Assembly (NCBI RefSeq): GCF_963678635.1
Contig: NC_087067.1
Span: 12,071,716 to 12,135,715 of the forward strand
From: Symsagittifera roscoffensis
Taxonomy: Eukaryota > Xenacoelomorpha > Acoela > Convolutidae
Reading direction: 5' to 3'
DNA: 64,000 nucleotides
Below the pieces are notes generated by a model. The model saw only the letters and a program-made list of their open reading frames with translations. It did not search any database and was not told the origin of the DNA. Positions 1-9,500 of the stretch are shown piece after piece (position 1 is the stretch's first letter; each line of letters begins with the position of its first letter). The position numbers and the translations under genes are program-made.

Positions 1-7
1 AAAAATG

Positions 8-392
8 AAAATTAAAAAAAAAATCATTTAAAGTGAAAAACAAAAATTAATTATAAATTATATTTTTTCTTGTGATTTAGTTTTCCAAGCTTATTAATTT
101 TAGTCGCTGTAAACCCTTGCCTTGCAAAAAATTTTTTATGATATTTTTCTATGACTTTATGCAATTCCTCTATTCAATTTACTTAGCAATGAGAGATGTT
201 CACACAGCGTTCAGATTTCAGAAAAATTGTAACCAAAAATGTCATATAAATTTATCTGATGTCGCAATATTTGATGGTTACTGATTAGCACTGTCTCGTT
301 CTGGAACTTCACGCTCGTAGTCTTGCTCAGCACTGATAAGTTGTAAATTAAAAAAAAATCATTTAAAGTGAAAAACAAAAATTAAGTATAAA
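8..392. repeat. Direct repeat pair, about 48 bp each, 337 bp apart
   Basis: An AT-rich segment containing TCATTTAAAGTGAAAAAC occurs at about 8-58 and again at about 345-392 with almost no change. The 290 bp between the copies show no gene. The flanking 1-730 region otherwise holds only AT-rich non-coding sequence, probably intron or 3' flank of the minus-strand TRPC gene. Confidence 0.6.
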
Positions 393-734
393 AGGGAAGT
401 CTAATTTTTTTTGCAAAGTTTTGCTATTTCATGGTTAGAAACAAGCAGCTGATGACCCGGTTAGCTGCCGTTTGTGTATCAGCACAAAAGAAAAACCAAA
501 AAAAAAGTTTTTTTTCGGTCTTGTGCAAATCTTGCAGCCAAACCCAGTGTGAAAAACAGAATATTTTTTTGCTACTTTTGACAGATTAAAGGTTATATTT
601 TGCCGGATTTCGTACGCACTAATAAACAACTATAAACTTCAAGGGCTTTAGTTGTTGCAAGTTAGCTAAAGTAATTCCAAATTCAAAACCCCACACCCTC
701 ATGAAAAACAATTATTTACAGTGGGGCTTTTGGG

Positions 735-1190
735 GGGTGGTTGGGGTGGACGCCTCTCTTTTCAGGCATTCTACCCCGCCGACCCAAAGGGTCCCCCTGT
801 GTTCTAGTTTGAGATATCCATATTTGGCTGAAGGACCCTGAAATTTTTCTGAAAGCGCCTTTGGCGCTATAATATACTAATGTTGAGGGGAAAGCGCGCG
901 CCGAAAAAAAAGCAATTTTTTGGTCAAACTCTTAACAGAAGACAATTCGTAACAAGCGACAATTCGTAACAAGCGACAATTTGTAACAGTAGATTAAGCG
1001 GGGGAACAGAGATTCACGCGCAATATTTCTCTCGTGCTGTATTAAGATCAGCGGCGCGAAGTAAATTTTGCCTCGTAAATTTGAAAATCCGCCACCCCAC
1101 CACGAGAAAATCCTAAATCTTAGATTTTGCCTTTGTAAGTTTGAAAATCTGCTCCCTCCACGAGAAAATCCTATATCCATTTAAAAAGAG
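735..1190 (+). mobile_element. Family A hAT-like MITE, diverged copy
   Basis: The order of landmarks matches other family A copies: a GGACGCC start, a degraded T-arm-like block (TCAGGCATTCTACCCCG), GACCCAAAGGGTCCCCCT, GAAAGCGCCTTTGGCGC, then GAAAGCGCGCGCCG. The 3' end module (GAAAATCCGCC...CGAGAAAATCCT) is present twice, at about 1080-1112 and 1142-1176. It is older and more diverged than the copy at 2547. Confidence 0.6.
941..989 (+). repeat. 17-bp tandem repeat, about 2.9 units
   Basis: The unit GACAATTCGTAACAAGC is repeated from 941. The first two units are identical and the third carries one change before truncating. It sits inside the family A copy, replacing the usual A-rich middle. 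Confidence 0.8.
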
Positions 1191-1703
1191 CTAGCCGAAT
1201 CAAAATTTGAAGAATATTATTTCGAAAATGTGAACTGACTTGTCAACCACAACTAGTTTAACAGGCGAGGATGTTTCCGCAGCATGAACACTCGTTAAAC
1301 CAGTTATTGTTTACTGGCCAATTAACATCTTAAAAACAAGGTTCTAAAATTTTTGATCCAAAAAGTTCTTTTCAAATAGCTTCATTTGCCATGAATTTTA
1401 AATTTATGAACTTTCAGACCTTTATCTTGAACGACCACGGAGAAAACGGCCCAAACGTGAAGAAAAAATTCAAATATTTGAGCGTTGAAAACAAAATGTT
1501 GTCTTTGTTGTGCTTGTATACATAAAAAAAGCTCTTCACCTAAACTTTGTAAAGAGACATTAGCTAGCGAAGGCGAATTTTTTGGATTGTGTTTTATAAT
1601 ACAAGAAAAACGTCAGAAAATAACAAAACTGATCGAATGAAAACGAAAGACAATAACTTCGTTCGAAGAGAAAATCCAAATGCAAACTCAAATTAGGTCT
1701 TAC

Positions 1704-2141
1704 CTGCGATACCAGTAATAAATTGATCGGCCAATGCCAACTGACAATGCGAGTGAGCTACGAACAACTTATGGCTCTCGTTGAGTGCCCTTTCTAGCCG
1801 ACAGAGTGGTTGGCCGACAGTTGGGTTGCCATCTGGTCCTTCTGTCATGCTCAACAACACCATTATGTCATCACTAGCTTCAACTGCATTTACAAACTCG
1901 GCCGAAAGGTTCTCGCAATGTTCTTCTATTTTCACGTACTCGTCGGCTAATTCGAGTTCGGCTTCGCTTAACCACCTGACTTTTTGAGACAGTTTGAAGC
2001 AGGAGTCTATGGGGTCAGGCGAGGTCAAGGCTATATAGGTGGGGCTGGATAGAGCCCTCATCAGGTCAATTCTAGCCCGGCAGTCCTGCAGACTGGCGCC
2101 TTCAATGTGGTGCGGAATCTCGAGAGGCGTGGCACCGTACT
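1704..2141 (-). CDS. TRPC: Internal exon of a TRPC-type transient receptor potential channel (partial gene)
   Basis: This is a 438-bp internal exon with an acceptor (TTTGTGTTTTAG) before 2141 and a donor (GCAG/GTAAGA) after 1704. It enters in phase 2 and leaves after one codon base. It encodes about 146 residues from the cytoplasmic N-terminal region of a TRPC channel: a segment with RARIDLMRALSSPTYIALTS matches the family block after the ankyrin repeats. Next come a helical acidic stretch (LSEAELELADEYVKIEEHCE) and a segment ending FVAHSHCQLALADQF, equivalent to the conserved FVAHPNCQ region before the first membrane helices. Known members are tetrameric Ca2+-permeable cation channels of the plasma membrane. 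Neither the ankyrin exons (expected above 2141) nor the membrane exons (expected below 1704) were found, so the rest of the gene probably lies outside the window or across large introns. The exact TRPC subtype cannot be assigned. Confidence 0.85.
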
Positions 2142-2546
2142 CTAAAACACAAATAAATATCATCGCGTATTCTATACCATTTTTGTCAAAAACTCATTTA
2201 CTAGGTTAGAAAAATTTATAAATATCCATCTTATTAATTGTAGATGTAAATATACATCTTAAAATATCTCAAAAAATCTTAGAAATAGAATTGCCATCAT
2301 TTGGATTTTGAATTATTAGCTCGAAATTTAAGTTTGGTAATTAGAAAACATTTTGGGCGTTTCTTCACCATGAGCAAAACTAGAAGCAAAAATTTCAGTT
2401 CGTATTCGATCCAATTGACATTGATATTAAGACTCGAAAAAAAAACTAAACGATGCTACTATTAAAAAATTATTCCAAACTTTTGACAGATCCCACGCCT
2501 CAAAATTTCCACGTTCAAATTGATATTAGAAACAAATGGTTTAAGG

Positions 2547-2973
2547 CAGGGGCGGATTTAGGGGGGGGGGGGGGGGTCGGACGCCCCCTCCCCCCCCCCC
2601 CCTCAGGGATTCGACCCCCTGCCGACCCAAAGGGTCCCCCCTTTGATACTTTTTCAGAAATCCATTTTCGGCCGACCGACCCTAAAATTTTTGTAAAGGC
2701 GCCTTTGGCGCCAATATATACCAACTTTGAGGGGGAGCGCGCGCCAAACAAAACGCGATTTTTTTTTGTCAAAATTTTTCAAAATGTGCCCAAAAACGGC
2801 TTTTTTGACTGTTTTTTCAAAAATTTGCCTGCGGCGCAGAAAATTTAGCCAAAATAGGGGCAAAACAGTGCTTTGGGAGAGCTCGAAAGATCAATTTGGT
2901 CGACCTAAAAAAAAAGGTCGTCCAAATTTTCGAATTTTTTTTTAAATCCGCCCCCCCCATCGAGAAAATCCTG
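2547..2973 (+). mobile_element. Family A hAT-like MITE, full-length copy with 8-bp target duplication
   Basis: This 427-bp element runs from CAGGGGCGGATTTAGG to CGAGAAAATCCTG and is flanked by GTTTAAGG on both sides (2539-2546 and 2974-2981). An exact 8-bp duplication and CAG...CTG ends are typical of hAT transposons. Internal landmarks in order are a poly(G)/poly(C) stretch, a T-arm-like hairpin (CAGGGATTCGACCCCCTG, 2602-2619), GACCCAAAGGGTCC, a GGCGCC-TTT-GGCGCC palindrome, GAGCGCGCGCC, an A/T-rich middle and GGCGCAG. No protein is encoded; ORFs here are chance. The 3' end seems to lack about 12 bp (AGATCCGCCCCT) kept in other copies. Confidence 0.85.
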
Positions 2974-3198
2974 GTTTAAGGTCAGCTCTTTTGTTAGGCC
3001 AGCCTTTTTTGTCGAGACAATTGACCATCGTTTATTCAAACCTAATTCCCGCAAAATCAAATTTCATATTTCAAAGTCAAGTAGTTTTTTTTTTCATGTG
3101 GGTTCTCATGTAAGAAAATAGACAAAAATCACAGCACTAAATAAATCGAACTTCAATGATCGAACTTTTGAAACACATTAAGTAATGATGATGTATGG

Positions 3199-3508
3199 CA
3201 GGGGCGGATCTAAGATTTTCTCGAGGGGGGATTTTTCAAAAAAAAATTGAAAACTTTGTCAACCCTTTTTTAGGCCGAAAAAATTGCTTTTCTGAGCTCT
3301 CCCAAAGCGCTAAAAAGACACTGATTAGGTCGCATTTTTTGCGCCGCAGGCAAAATTAAAAAAAAACGATCTAAGTCATTTTAAGGCTCTTTTTGGAAAA
3401 TTTTAATCGAAAAAAAAATTTAGGCTTGCGTTTCTCCCTCAAAATTAGTGAATATTGAGTATATGCATATTATATACTCAGCGATTTTTTGGTTGCAGCT
3501 ATTTTAAA
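3199..3508 (-). mobile_element. Family A MITE fragment, inverted, in duplication unit 1
   Basis: It begins with the terminus CAGGGGCGGATCTAAG followed by ATTTTCTCGAGGGGGG and reads through the family landmarks in inverse order (GAGCTCTCCCAAAGCG, TTGCGCCGCAGGC, TTCTCCCTCAAAATTAGT). It is truncated before the GGCGCC palindrome. Together with the plus-oriented element at 2547 it forms a large imperfect inverted repeat around about 220 bp of unique DNA. Confidence 0.75.
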
Positions 3509-4058
3509 ATCCATTTTTGGCCGTACCGACCCTAAAATTTTTCTAAAGGCGCCTTTGGCGCCAATATACAATATATACCAACTTTGAGGGGGAGCGCGCG
3601 CCAAACAAAACGCGATTTTTTTTTGTCAAAATTTTTCAAAATGTGCCCAAAAACGGCTTTTTTGACTGTTTTTTTCAAAAATTTGCCTGCGGTGCAGAAA
3701 ATTTAGCCAAAATAGGGGCAAAACAGTGCTTTGGGAGAGCTCGAAAGATCAATTTGGTCGACCTAAAAAAAAAGGTCGTCCAAATTTTCGAATTTTTTTT
3801 TTAAATCCGCCCCCCCCATCGAGAAAATCCTGGTTTAAGGTCAGCTCTTTTGTTAGGCCAGCCCTTTTTTTGTCGAGACAATTGACCATCGTTTATTCAA
3901 ACCTAATTCCCTCAAAATCAAATTTCATATTTCAAAGTCAAGTAGTTTTTTTTTTCATGTGGGTTCTCATGTAAGAAAATAGACAAAAATCACAGCACTA
4001 AATAAATCGAACTTGAATGATCGAACTTTTGAAACACATTAAGTAATGATGATGTATG

Positions 4059-4370
4059 CAGGGGCGGATCTAAGATTTTCTCGAAGGGGGATTTTCAAAA
4101 AAAAATTGAAAACTTTGTCAACCCTTTTTTAGGCCGAAAAAAATTGCTTTTCTGAGCTCTCCCAAAGCGCTAAAAAGACACTGATTAGGTCGCATTTTTT
4201 TGCGCCGCAGGCAAAATTAAAAAAAAAACGATCTAAGGCATTTTAAGGCTCTTTTTGGAAAATTTTAATCGAAAAAAAATTTAGGCGCGCGCTTCTCCCT
4301 CAAAATTAGTGAATATTGAGTATATGCATATTATATACTCAGCGATTTTTTGGTTGCAGCTATTTTAAAA
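4059..4370 (-). mobile_element. Family A MITE fragment, inverted, in duplication unit 2
   Basis: This is the duplicated counterpart of 3199-3508, with small differences, for example GGCGCGCGCTTCTCCC in place of GGCTTGCGTTTCTCCC. The sequence at 4372-4700 after it is AT-rich and holds nothing I recognise. Confidence 0.75.
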
Positions 4371-4702
4371 TTAACAGGTTATTTCATTGGCCCCCACTAT
4401 GCTGAGTGGGAATCAAAGCGTTTCATTAAATCAGAATATAAGGAGCGTTAGCTTAAAACTTAAACTTAAAATTTTCCAAACCTCACTGCCCTATATGGCC
4501 ATTTAAGTTTTTTCAACCGAATTTATTGCTTTCACTCAAAATACAAGATTCTTTGCTTATGCTCAGTTTGCTTCCAATCAAAATACAATAATTAATTTCT
4601 TAATTAGGACTTTTTGAAATTTGGATCCCCAGACAAGTTTCTATTTTTCAACTATATTTAAACAATAATTTTGTAAGATTATTTGAAATGTTCATCAGAA
4701 TA

Positions 4703-5190
4703 CACCGGTGGATCTAGGATTTTCTCGAGGAGTGAGGCGTACCTTCAAAAAACTTTCGAAAATTTTGTCAACCTCTTGTATAATTTAGGGCGACCAAAAA
4801 CGATTTTCCGAGCTCTCCCGAAGCATTAAAAGACCCTGTTTTGGTCGAAATTTTCTGCGCCGCAGGCAGATTTGTGAAAAAACAGGCCACAAAAGGCATT
4901 CTTATGCACTTCTTGGAAAATTTGACCAAAAACTTTTTTTTTTGGTTCGCGCTGCCAGCTCATGTATATTTATACAGGGGTGGATCAAGGATTTTTTTTA
5001 AATCGACCAAATTGATTTTTCTGGCATTTTTTTGGCGCGCGCTCCCGCCTTAAAATTAGTATATATTGGCGCCGAAGGTACGTCACCAAAAATGGATATA
5101 ACAAAATAGTGCAAAGGGGGACCCTATGGGCCGGCAGGGGGTCGAATCCCTGAAGGGAACGTCCGCCCCCAAGCCCCCGCCCCCATAGAT
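4703..5190 (-). mobile_element. Two partial family A MITEs in tandem, both inverted
   Basis: The first fragment (about 4703-4970) starts GGTGGATCTAGGATTTTCTCGAG and keeps CCGAGCTCTCCC and TGCGCCGCAGGC. The second (about 4975-5190) starts CAGGGGTGGATCAAGG, jumps by internal deletion to TGGCGCGCGCTCC, and ends with the T-arm-like hairpin (CAGGGGGTCGAATCCCTG, 5136-5153) and GTCCGCCCCC. The two were probably one nested insertion site. Confidence 0.7.
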
Positions 5191-5269
5191 ATATATACAA
5201 TTTCAAACTTATTGCTTCATAACTTACAAGAGCTTAATTTAAAGCATGAATATTTAGCTTTACTTGAGT

Positions 5270-5469
5270 NNNNNNNNNNNNNNNNNNNNNNNNNNNNNNN
5301 NNNNNNNNNNNNNNNNNNNNNNNNNNNNNNNNNNNNNNNNNNNNNNNNNNNNNNNNNNNNNNNNNNNNNNNNNNNNNNNNNNNNNNNNNNNNNNNNNNNN
5401 NNNNNNNNNNNNNNNNNNNNNNNNNNNNNNNNNNNNNNNNNNNNNNNNNNNNNNNNNNNNNNNNNNNNN
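5270..5469. other. Assembly gap (200 N)
   Basis: Exactly 200 consecutive N bases, the round length of a scaffold gap of unknown true size. It lies at the edge of the family A cluster, which suggests repeats broke the assembly. Reading frames through it are meaningless. Confidence 0.99.
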
Positions 5470-5470
5470 A

Positions 5471-6440
5471 TTTCACTCAGGAGGGGACCGGCAACATACT
5501 CATTTATTTTAAATTAATGATGACTCAGTCATTGCCTAAATTATGGTGTTCAAAATAGTGTTTGATTTGAATGTTATCATATGATTTTTGTATCTTTTTT
5601 GCGGTTTTTTGAAATAGTTCATTGAAACAAGCTTGATAAACAAAAAGTACTTGGTGTTGGTTTTTATCTCGTACGAAAGAAAAATTTGAATGCGTTTCAT
5701 TTTTGGCCGAATTGACACTCCGGTCATTTTTTCACTTCGCGCTGAATTTTGGTTTTGAAGAGCGAACGGTTGGTCAACAATGATGACAAAAAGGCACACC
5801 ATCTCAATTCTCGATTCTGATTGGTTGTAAAGTAGTTTTTCCGATTCATGTGGTGACGGAGTGTAAGTTAACATAAAAAAGAACAATTTTTATGAGATCA
5901 TATGAAAGCTTTGTAAATTTATAGCTTTAGCCATGTTTCATGGTATACTTCTAACTTCGGCACAAAAATATATGCTTAAAAGTTGTATTTGATAGCTAAG
6001 AATGGCCAGAATTTTGATTAAATTACAGAGTATTGATTTGCAAATTAATCAACTGGATTCGTTAGTGCGTCACTTGCTCAAGTAAGTCGTTACAGACTTT
6101 AAAAGAGATATTTTTTACTGGTGCATTGTATCGTTCGCCTCGTTTTGGAACCGAGAAGTCAACAAAATCATTTTTTGAGCTGCAACTTCAACAAAAAGTC
6201 ACTCTCTGATTTAATTTTGACCAAAGCTACAAGTTTTTTGTCTTCAAGTTTAACTATTTTGTCAAGATTGGTTGAATTTCGCTTTGCCGAAAAAAGACGA
6301 AAGTCAAACAAGAGTTCTGGCGGCTAGAAAACTTAAAACTCTAGATCAACTGCAAAATATCTTAAAATTCTAGATCACCTTCTAAAAATCCTAAATTTCA
6401 ACATCACCTTCGAGTTTTGGTTTTACTGTGTGTTCATTTT
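5471..6440. other. No recognisable feature; upstream flank of the WAP-PPxY gene
   Basis: AT-rich sequence without recognisable exons or repeats. It should contain the promoter and 5' UTR of the plus-strand gene starting at 6447, but I see no clear core promoter element. Confidence 0.4.
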
Positions 6441-6446
6441 TCCGAG

Positions 6447-6559
6447 ATGAAGATCTGCATTTTCTCTTTGGCTGAATCTGGATTGATGAAGTCCAAGATG
6501 ACAGTTCATCTGGTTTTTTTGGCACTGATGATTTGCAAATGTTCGGCTGGCTCAACCGG
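6447..6559 (+). CDS. WAP-PPxY gene, exon 1: signal peptide
   Basis: This exon encodes the start and the hydrophobic stretch MTVHLVFLALMICKCSAG. The donor is ACCGG/GTATGT, leaving two codon bases. The frame is open upstream to 6417 but without an ATG, so 6447 is the first possible Met. Confidence 0.75.
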
Positions 6560-9500
6560 GTATGTGATAGCTTTATTTATAATACTTCTTGATTCTGACG
6601 TAAGCTTTTGCAGGAAATTTGCAGGACATTTTAAGAGCTAATTGCGGCAGGCTTTTTTTTGCAAATTGACTGTTTTTGATTGTGCTGCAGCTGTTTTGAA
6701 CCAATTTTTTTTACAACAGGAATATTTGTAGACTAATTATCACATTTTGTAGTAAAATTGCTTGCGGAGCCCTGCTATGTTTTCCGCTAAATTGGATCTT
6801 TTTGCAAGTTGTAAGAGAGATCGGAACAAAACCCTGCCACAAGCTCGCTCGATAAAATTGGGTCCTGGGTTGATATTTTTTTGTTTTCAACTGCAGCAGT
6901 ACGACAGACGACGGTGGAATTGGATTCGAATTCGAGTGCCACTCCTCGTCTCTTCATTTGTGCGAGCCAGTGCAGACCTGTTTCGATAACCGGGACTGTA
7001 CAATTAGTGGCCAGTTCTGCTGTGGATCAGCGTGTATGGCCACAAATGAACAGACATGTCAGCCACGAGAGTTCACATTGTAAGCAACACACACTGTTTC
7101 TTCATCATCAACATCTTAAAAATAATAAATTTGGCTTCAAAAAGATATGTTTATAAGTTACAAAACGTATTTTAAAAAAAAATCCCAATAAAAAGGCCAA
7201 TTAGCTACCTATCAAGCTGTGTCTTTATTTTCATTATTTTAAATTGTAAAATTGCTTGATTTGGGCGCTAGGTTACACAAGAATACATTTTGGGCGGTAG
7301 ATTTCATAATAGGTCCCTTCAAAAGCCACAAAGTTATATATCCACTAATAGATAAAAGTTCCGCAAGTCACTTGGCGTAATTAGGAGCTAGTGGACTGAA
7401 AACTTAGTCCTACTCGTGGACCTACATTTATGGACTGCGAAATTTTGCCTCACCCTCAAGCAACGAGCACGGATCATGTTGGGGTTCGAACATCCGACCT
7501 TTCGATTGAAAAGCAGAGATGTAACCACTTCACCGCCGCTGAGCAAGTCTGTTTTTGTTTCAGTTTGGTTCCTCTGACAGCTGTGATCGGAACCCTCTGC
7601 CTTGTGCTCATAGTCTACATTGTCTTCAGATGCAACGCTCAAAGATGTAAGTTATTATTCAAACCAAGCCTCTATTAGAGTTCATGCTCAAAGCACCTTC
7701 GTTTGATGCATTGTCTATATGCGATAATCAGTGATATGCATTTAAAAAACCAATTTAAATTATTTTTTCTTAAACTTAATTTTCTTTAAAAGAAAACTAA
7801 AATAAGAAAAATTTAAATAAATATTTTAGTTTAATATAGTAATGTAAATGATTTAACAGTCCGGTTGGACTTAAATTTATGTCTGGATGCGCTAATTTTG
7901 AATCATCTGATTGCTATAAGATGATTTTTTTTCACTTTAAGTTGTTGGACCTTTCTGCTAAATCATCTGATAAAAAATCCGTTATATCAAAAAAGGCAGT
8001 TTTAGAATTGCAATCGTTTTTGAGGAAGTCAGTTACGTTCCAGGAACTATTTTCCACCAGGCAAGTTAACAAAAACTACTACCGTTTTAGTTTTTATTTG
8101 CTACGAAGCTTCTGTTTAATTGGAATAACACTAATCCATACATATTCCAGACAAACCTTGGGACTTTTTGTGCCGACTTTCAAAAAAAGGGACCAAAAAA
8201 TTGTGCTCGGGTACTTTTTTCTCCAGACAAGTTTCGACTTTTTGACTAGCAATTTTTGACGGAATTTTTATATCATTCGAAAAATAATGTCGTCGTAATC
8301 TCAAACTTGAGAAAGTACTTCACGGTACTGCGGTGAAAGTTCTGCGGTCATTTTTTCCAAAGTTATGGGAATTTATAGATTACCAATTTAATGGGTGGCA
8401 ATTCGTTGCTAGGTGACAAAAGGGGGATTGTTAAGGAGGTTCAATTTTTTTGCTGTTTTGTCCCAGTGTGTCACCCTGATGAGGAACAACATAACTTGCA
8501 CTCCAGAGTTGTGGGCTTTGTCCGCAATGTGACCAGTGCCGACGACATCAACCAGAGGAATCTGCAGCCAGCATCTGTTATCGGGATGACGTAAGTTTAC
8601 CTGAAAAATTTAGCGGGTGTGCAAAGTTGGACTTAAATAAGTTATATACTTGGTGTTAAATAACAAAGTGATTTTTGGGTTGGGTGGATTTTTTGTCTTT
8701 TTTTTCTCAGGAAAAAGCTTAAGTTTTTGGTTACGCTCAGTTTTGAATTTTGACGTTTAGACTTTTGATTTTTTTTGTAATCCATCTTCTAATTTAATTA
8801 ACAAATTAAAGACAAATTACACTATCCATTATCGAAAGTGTGCATGGCGGAGGATAACGTGAATGTCCTTGAGTTTTAAAAATATATTTTGATTTTTCAA
8901 ATTTTACCAGAGGAAAAAAACTACCTTTTTTTCAGGTTTTTCAAAATTGTTTAATTGTAATGAAGTGTAGAAAATGTCAATAATGTTCTTGAAAATCAAT
9001 TGAGCTTGTAGCCCATCTGTTAATAGCCATACTGTGTCATATACCATGCTCAAATGTCACAATCGTTCCGATTTTCGAGGAAAGTGAGAAATATGTATGC
9101 CCGGGGTGGTTATTTTTATCCAGACCAATTTTAAAAAAATATCTGATGGGGAAATTCATTGACCTTCATGGTGCACGCTAAGTTCGCACGCCATTAATTT
9201 AATATGATACGACTCTAGCTAGACTGCTCGTTTTATATTTTGATGCTGAAAGTGCATGAGCTTAAAATTCATATTTTGTCAATACTTCATTAAACAAAAA
9301 CTATTCGAGGCCTGCTATTGGGCAGTTGGAAAATTCAGGGCCTTGCTTCGATACGAGCAGTCTTGTCTACTTATAGTTTGATTATAACTTGTTGCTTGCT
9401 TCGAATATAAGTTAAAATTTTAACGCCCGTTGAACTATGAGTAAAATGTGTATAAAGAGGTTGTATATAGCAGTCGAAAACTTTATTGGGCGAATATAAA

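Larger units (their letters stand above)
2657..4371 (+). repeat. Tandem segmental duplication, unit about 860 bp, two copies
   Basis: Unit 1 spans about 2657-3508 and unit 2 about 3509-4371. Landmarks recur with offsets of 850-861 bp: GCGCCTTTGGCGCC (2699/3549), CTTTGGGAGAGCTCG (2871/3729), the AGTAATGATG block (3181/4042) and TTTTTTGGTTGCAGC (3485/4346). Each unit holds the 3' part of a plus-strand family A element, 220 bp of unique sequence and a minus-strand family A fragment. Differences are a few percent, mostly homopolymer length, so the duplication is recent and postdates both insertions. Confidence 0.85.

Noticed and set aside
2515-2945. Overlapping open frames of 70-130 codons on both strands
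   Set aside because: They lie inside family A MITEs and are created by their poly(G)/(C) and CpG-rich blocks; no family resemblance.
5212-5517. Open frames of about 100 codons across the N gap
   Set aside because: They consist almost entirely of undefined bases.
7879-8259. A 126-codon open frame in the WAP-PPxY intron
   Set aside because: No ATG at its start, AT-driven composition, no splice signals, and its end lies in a family B repeat.
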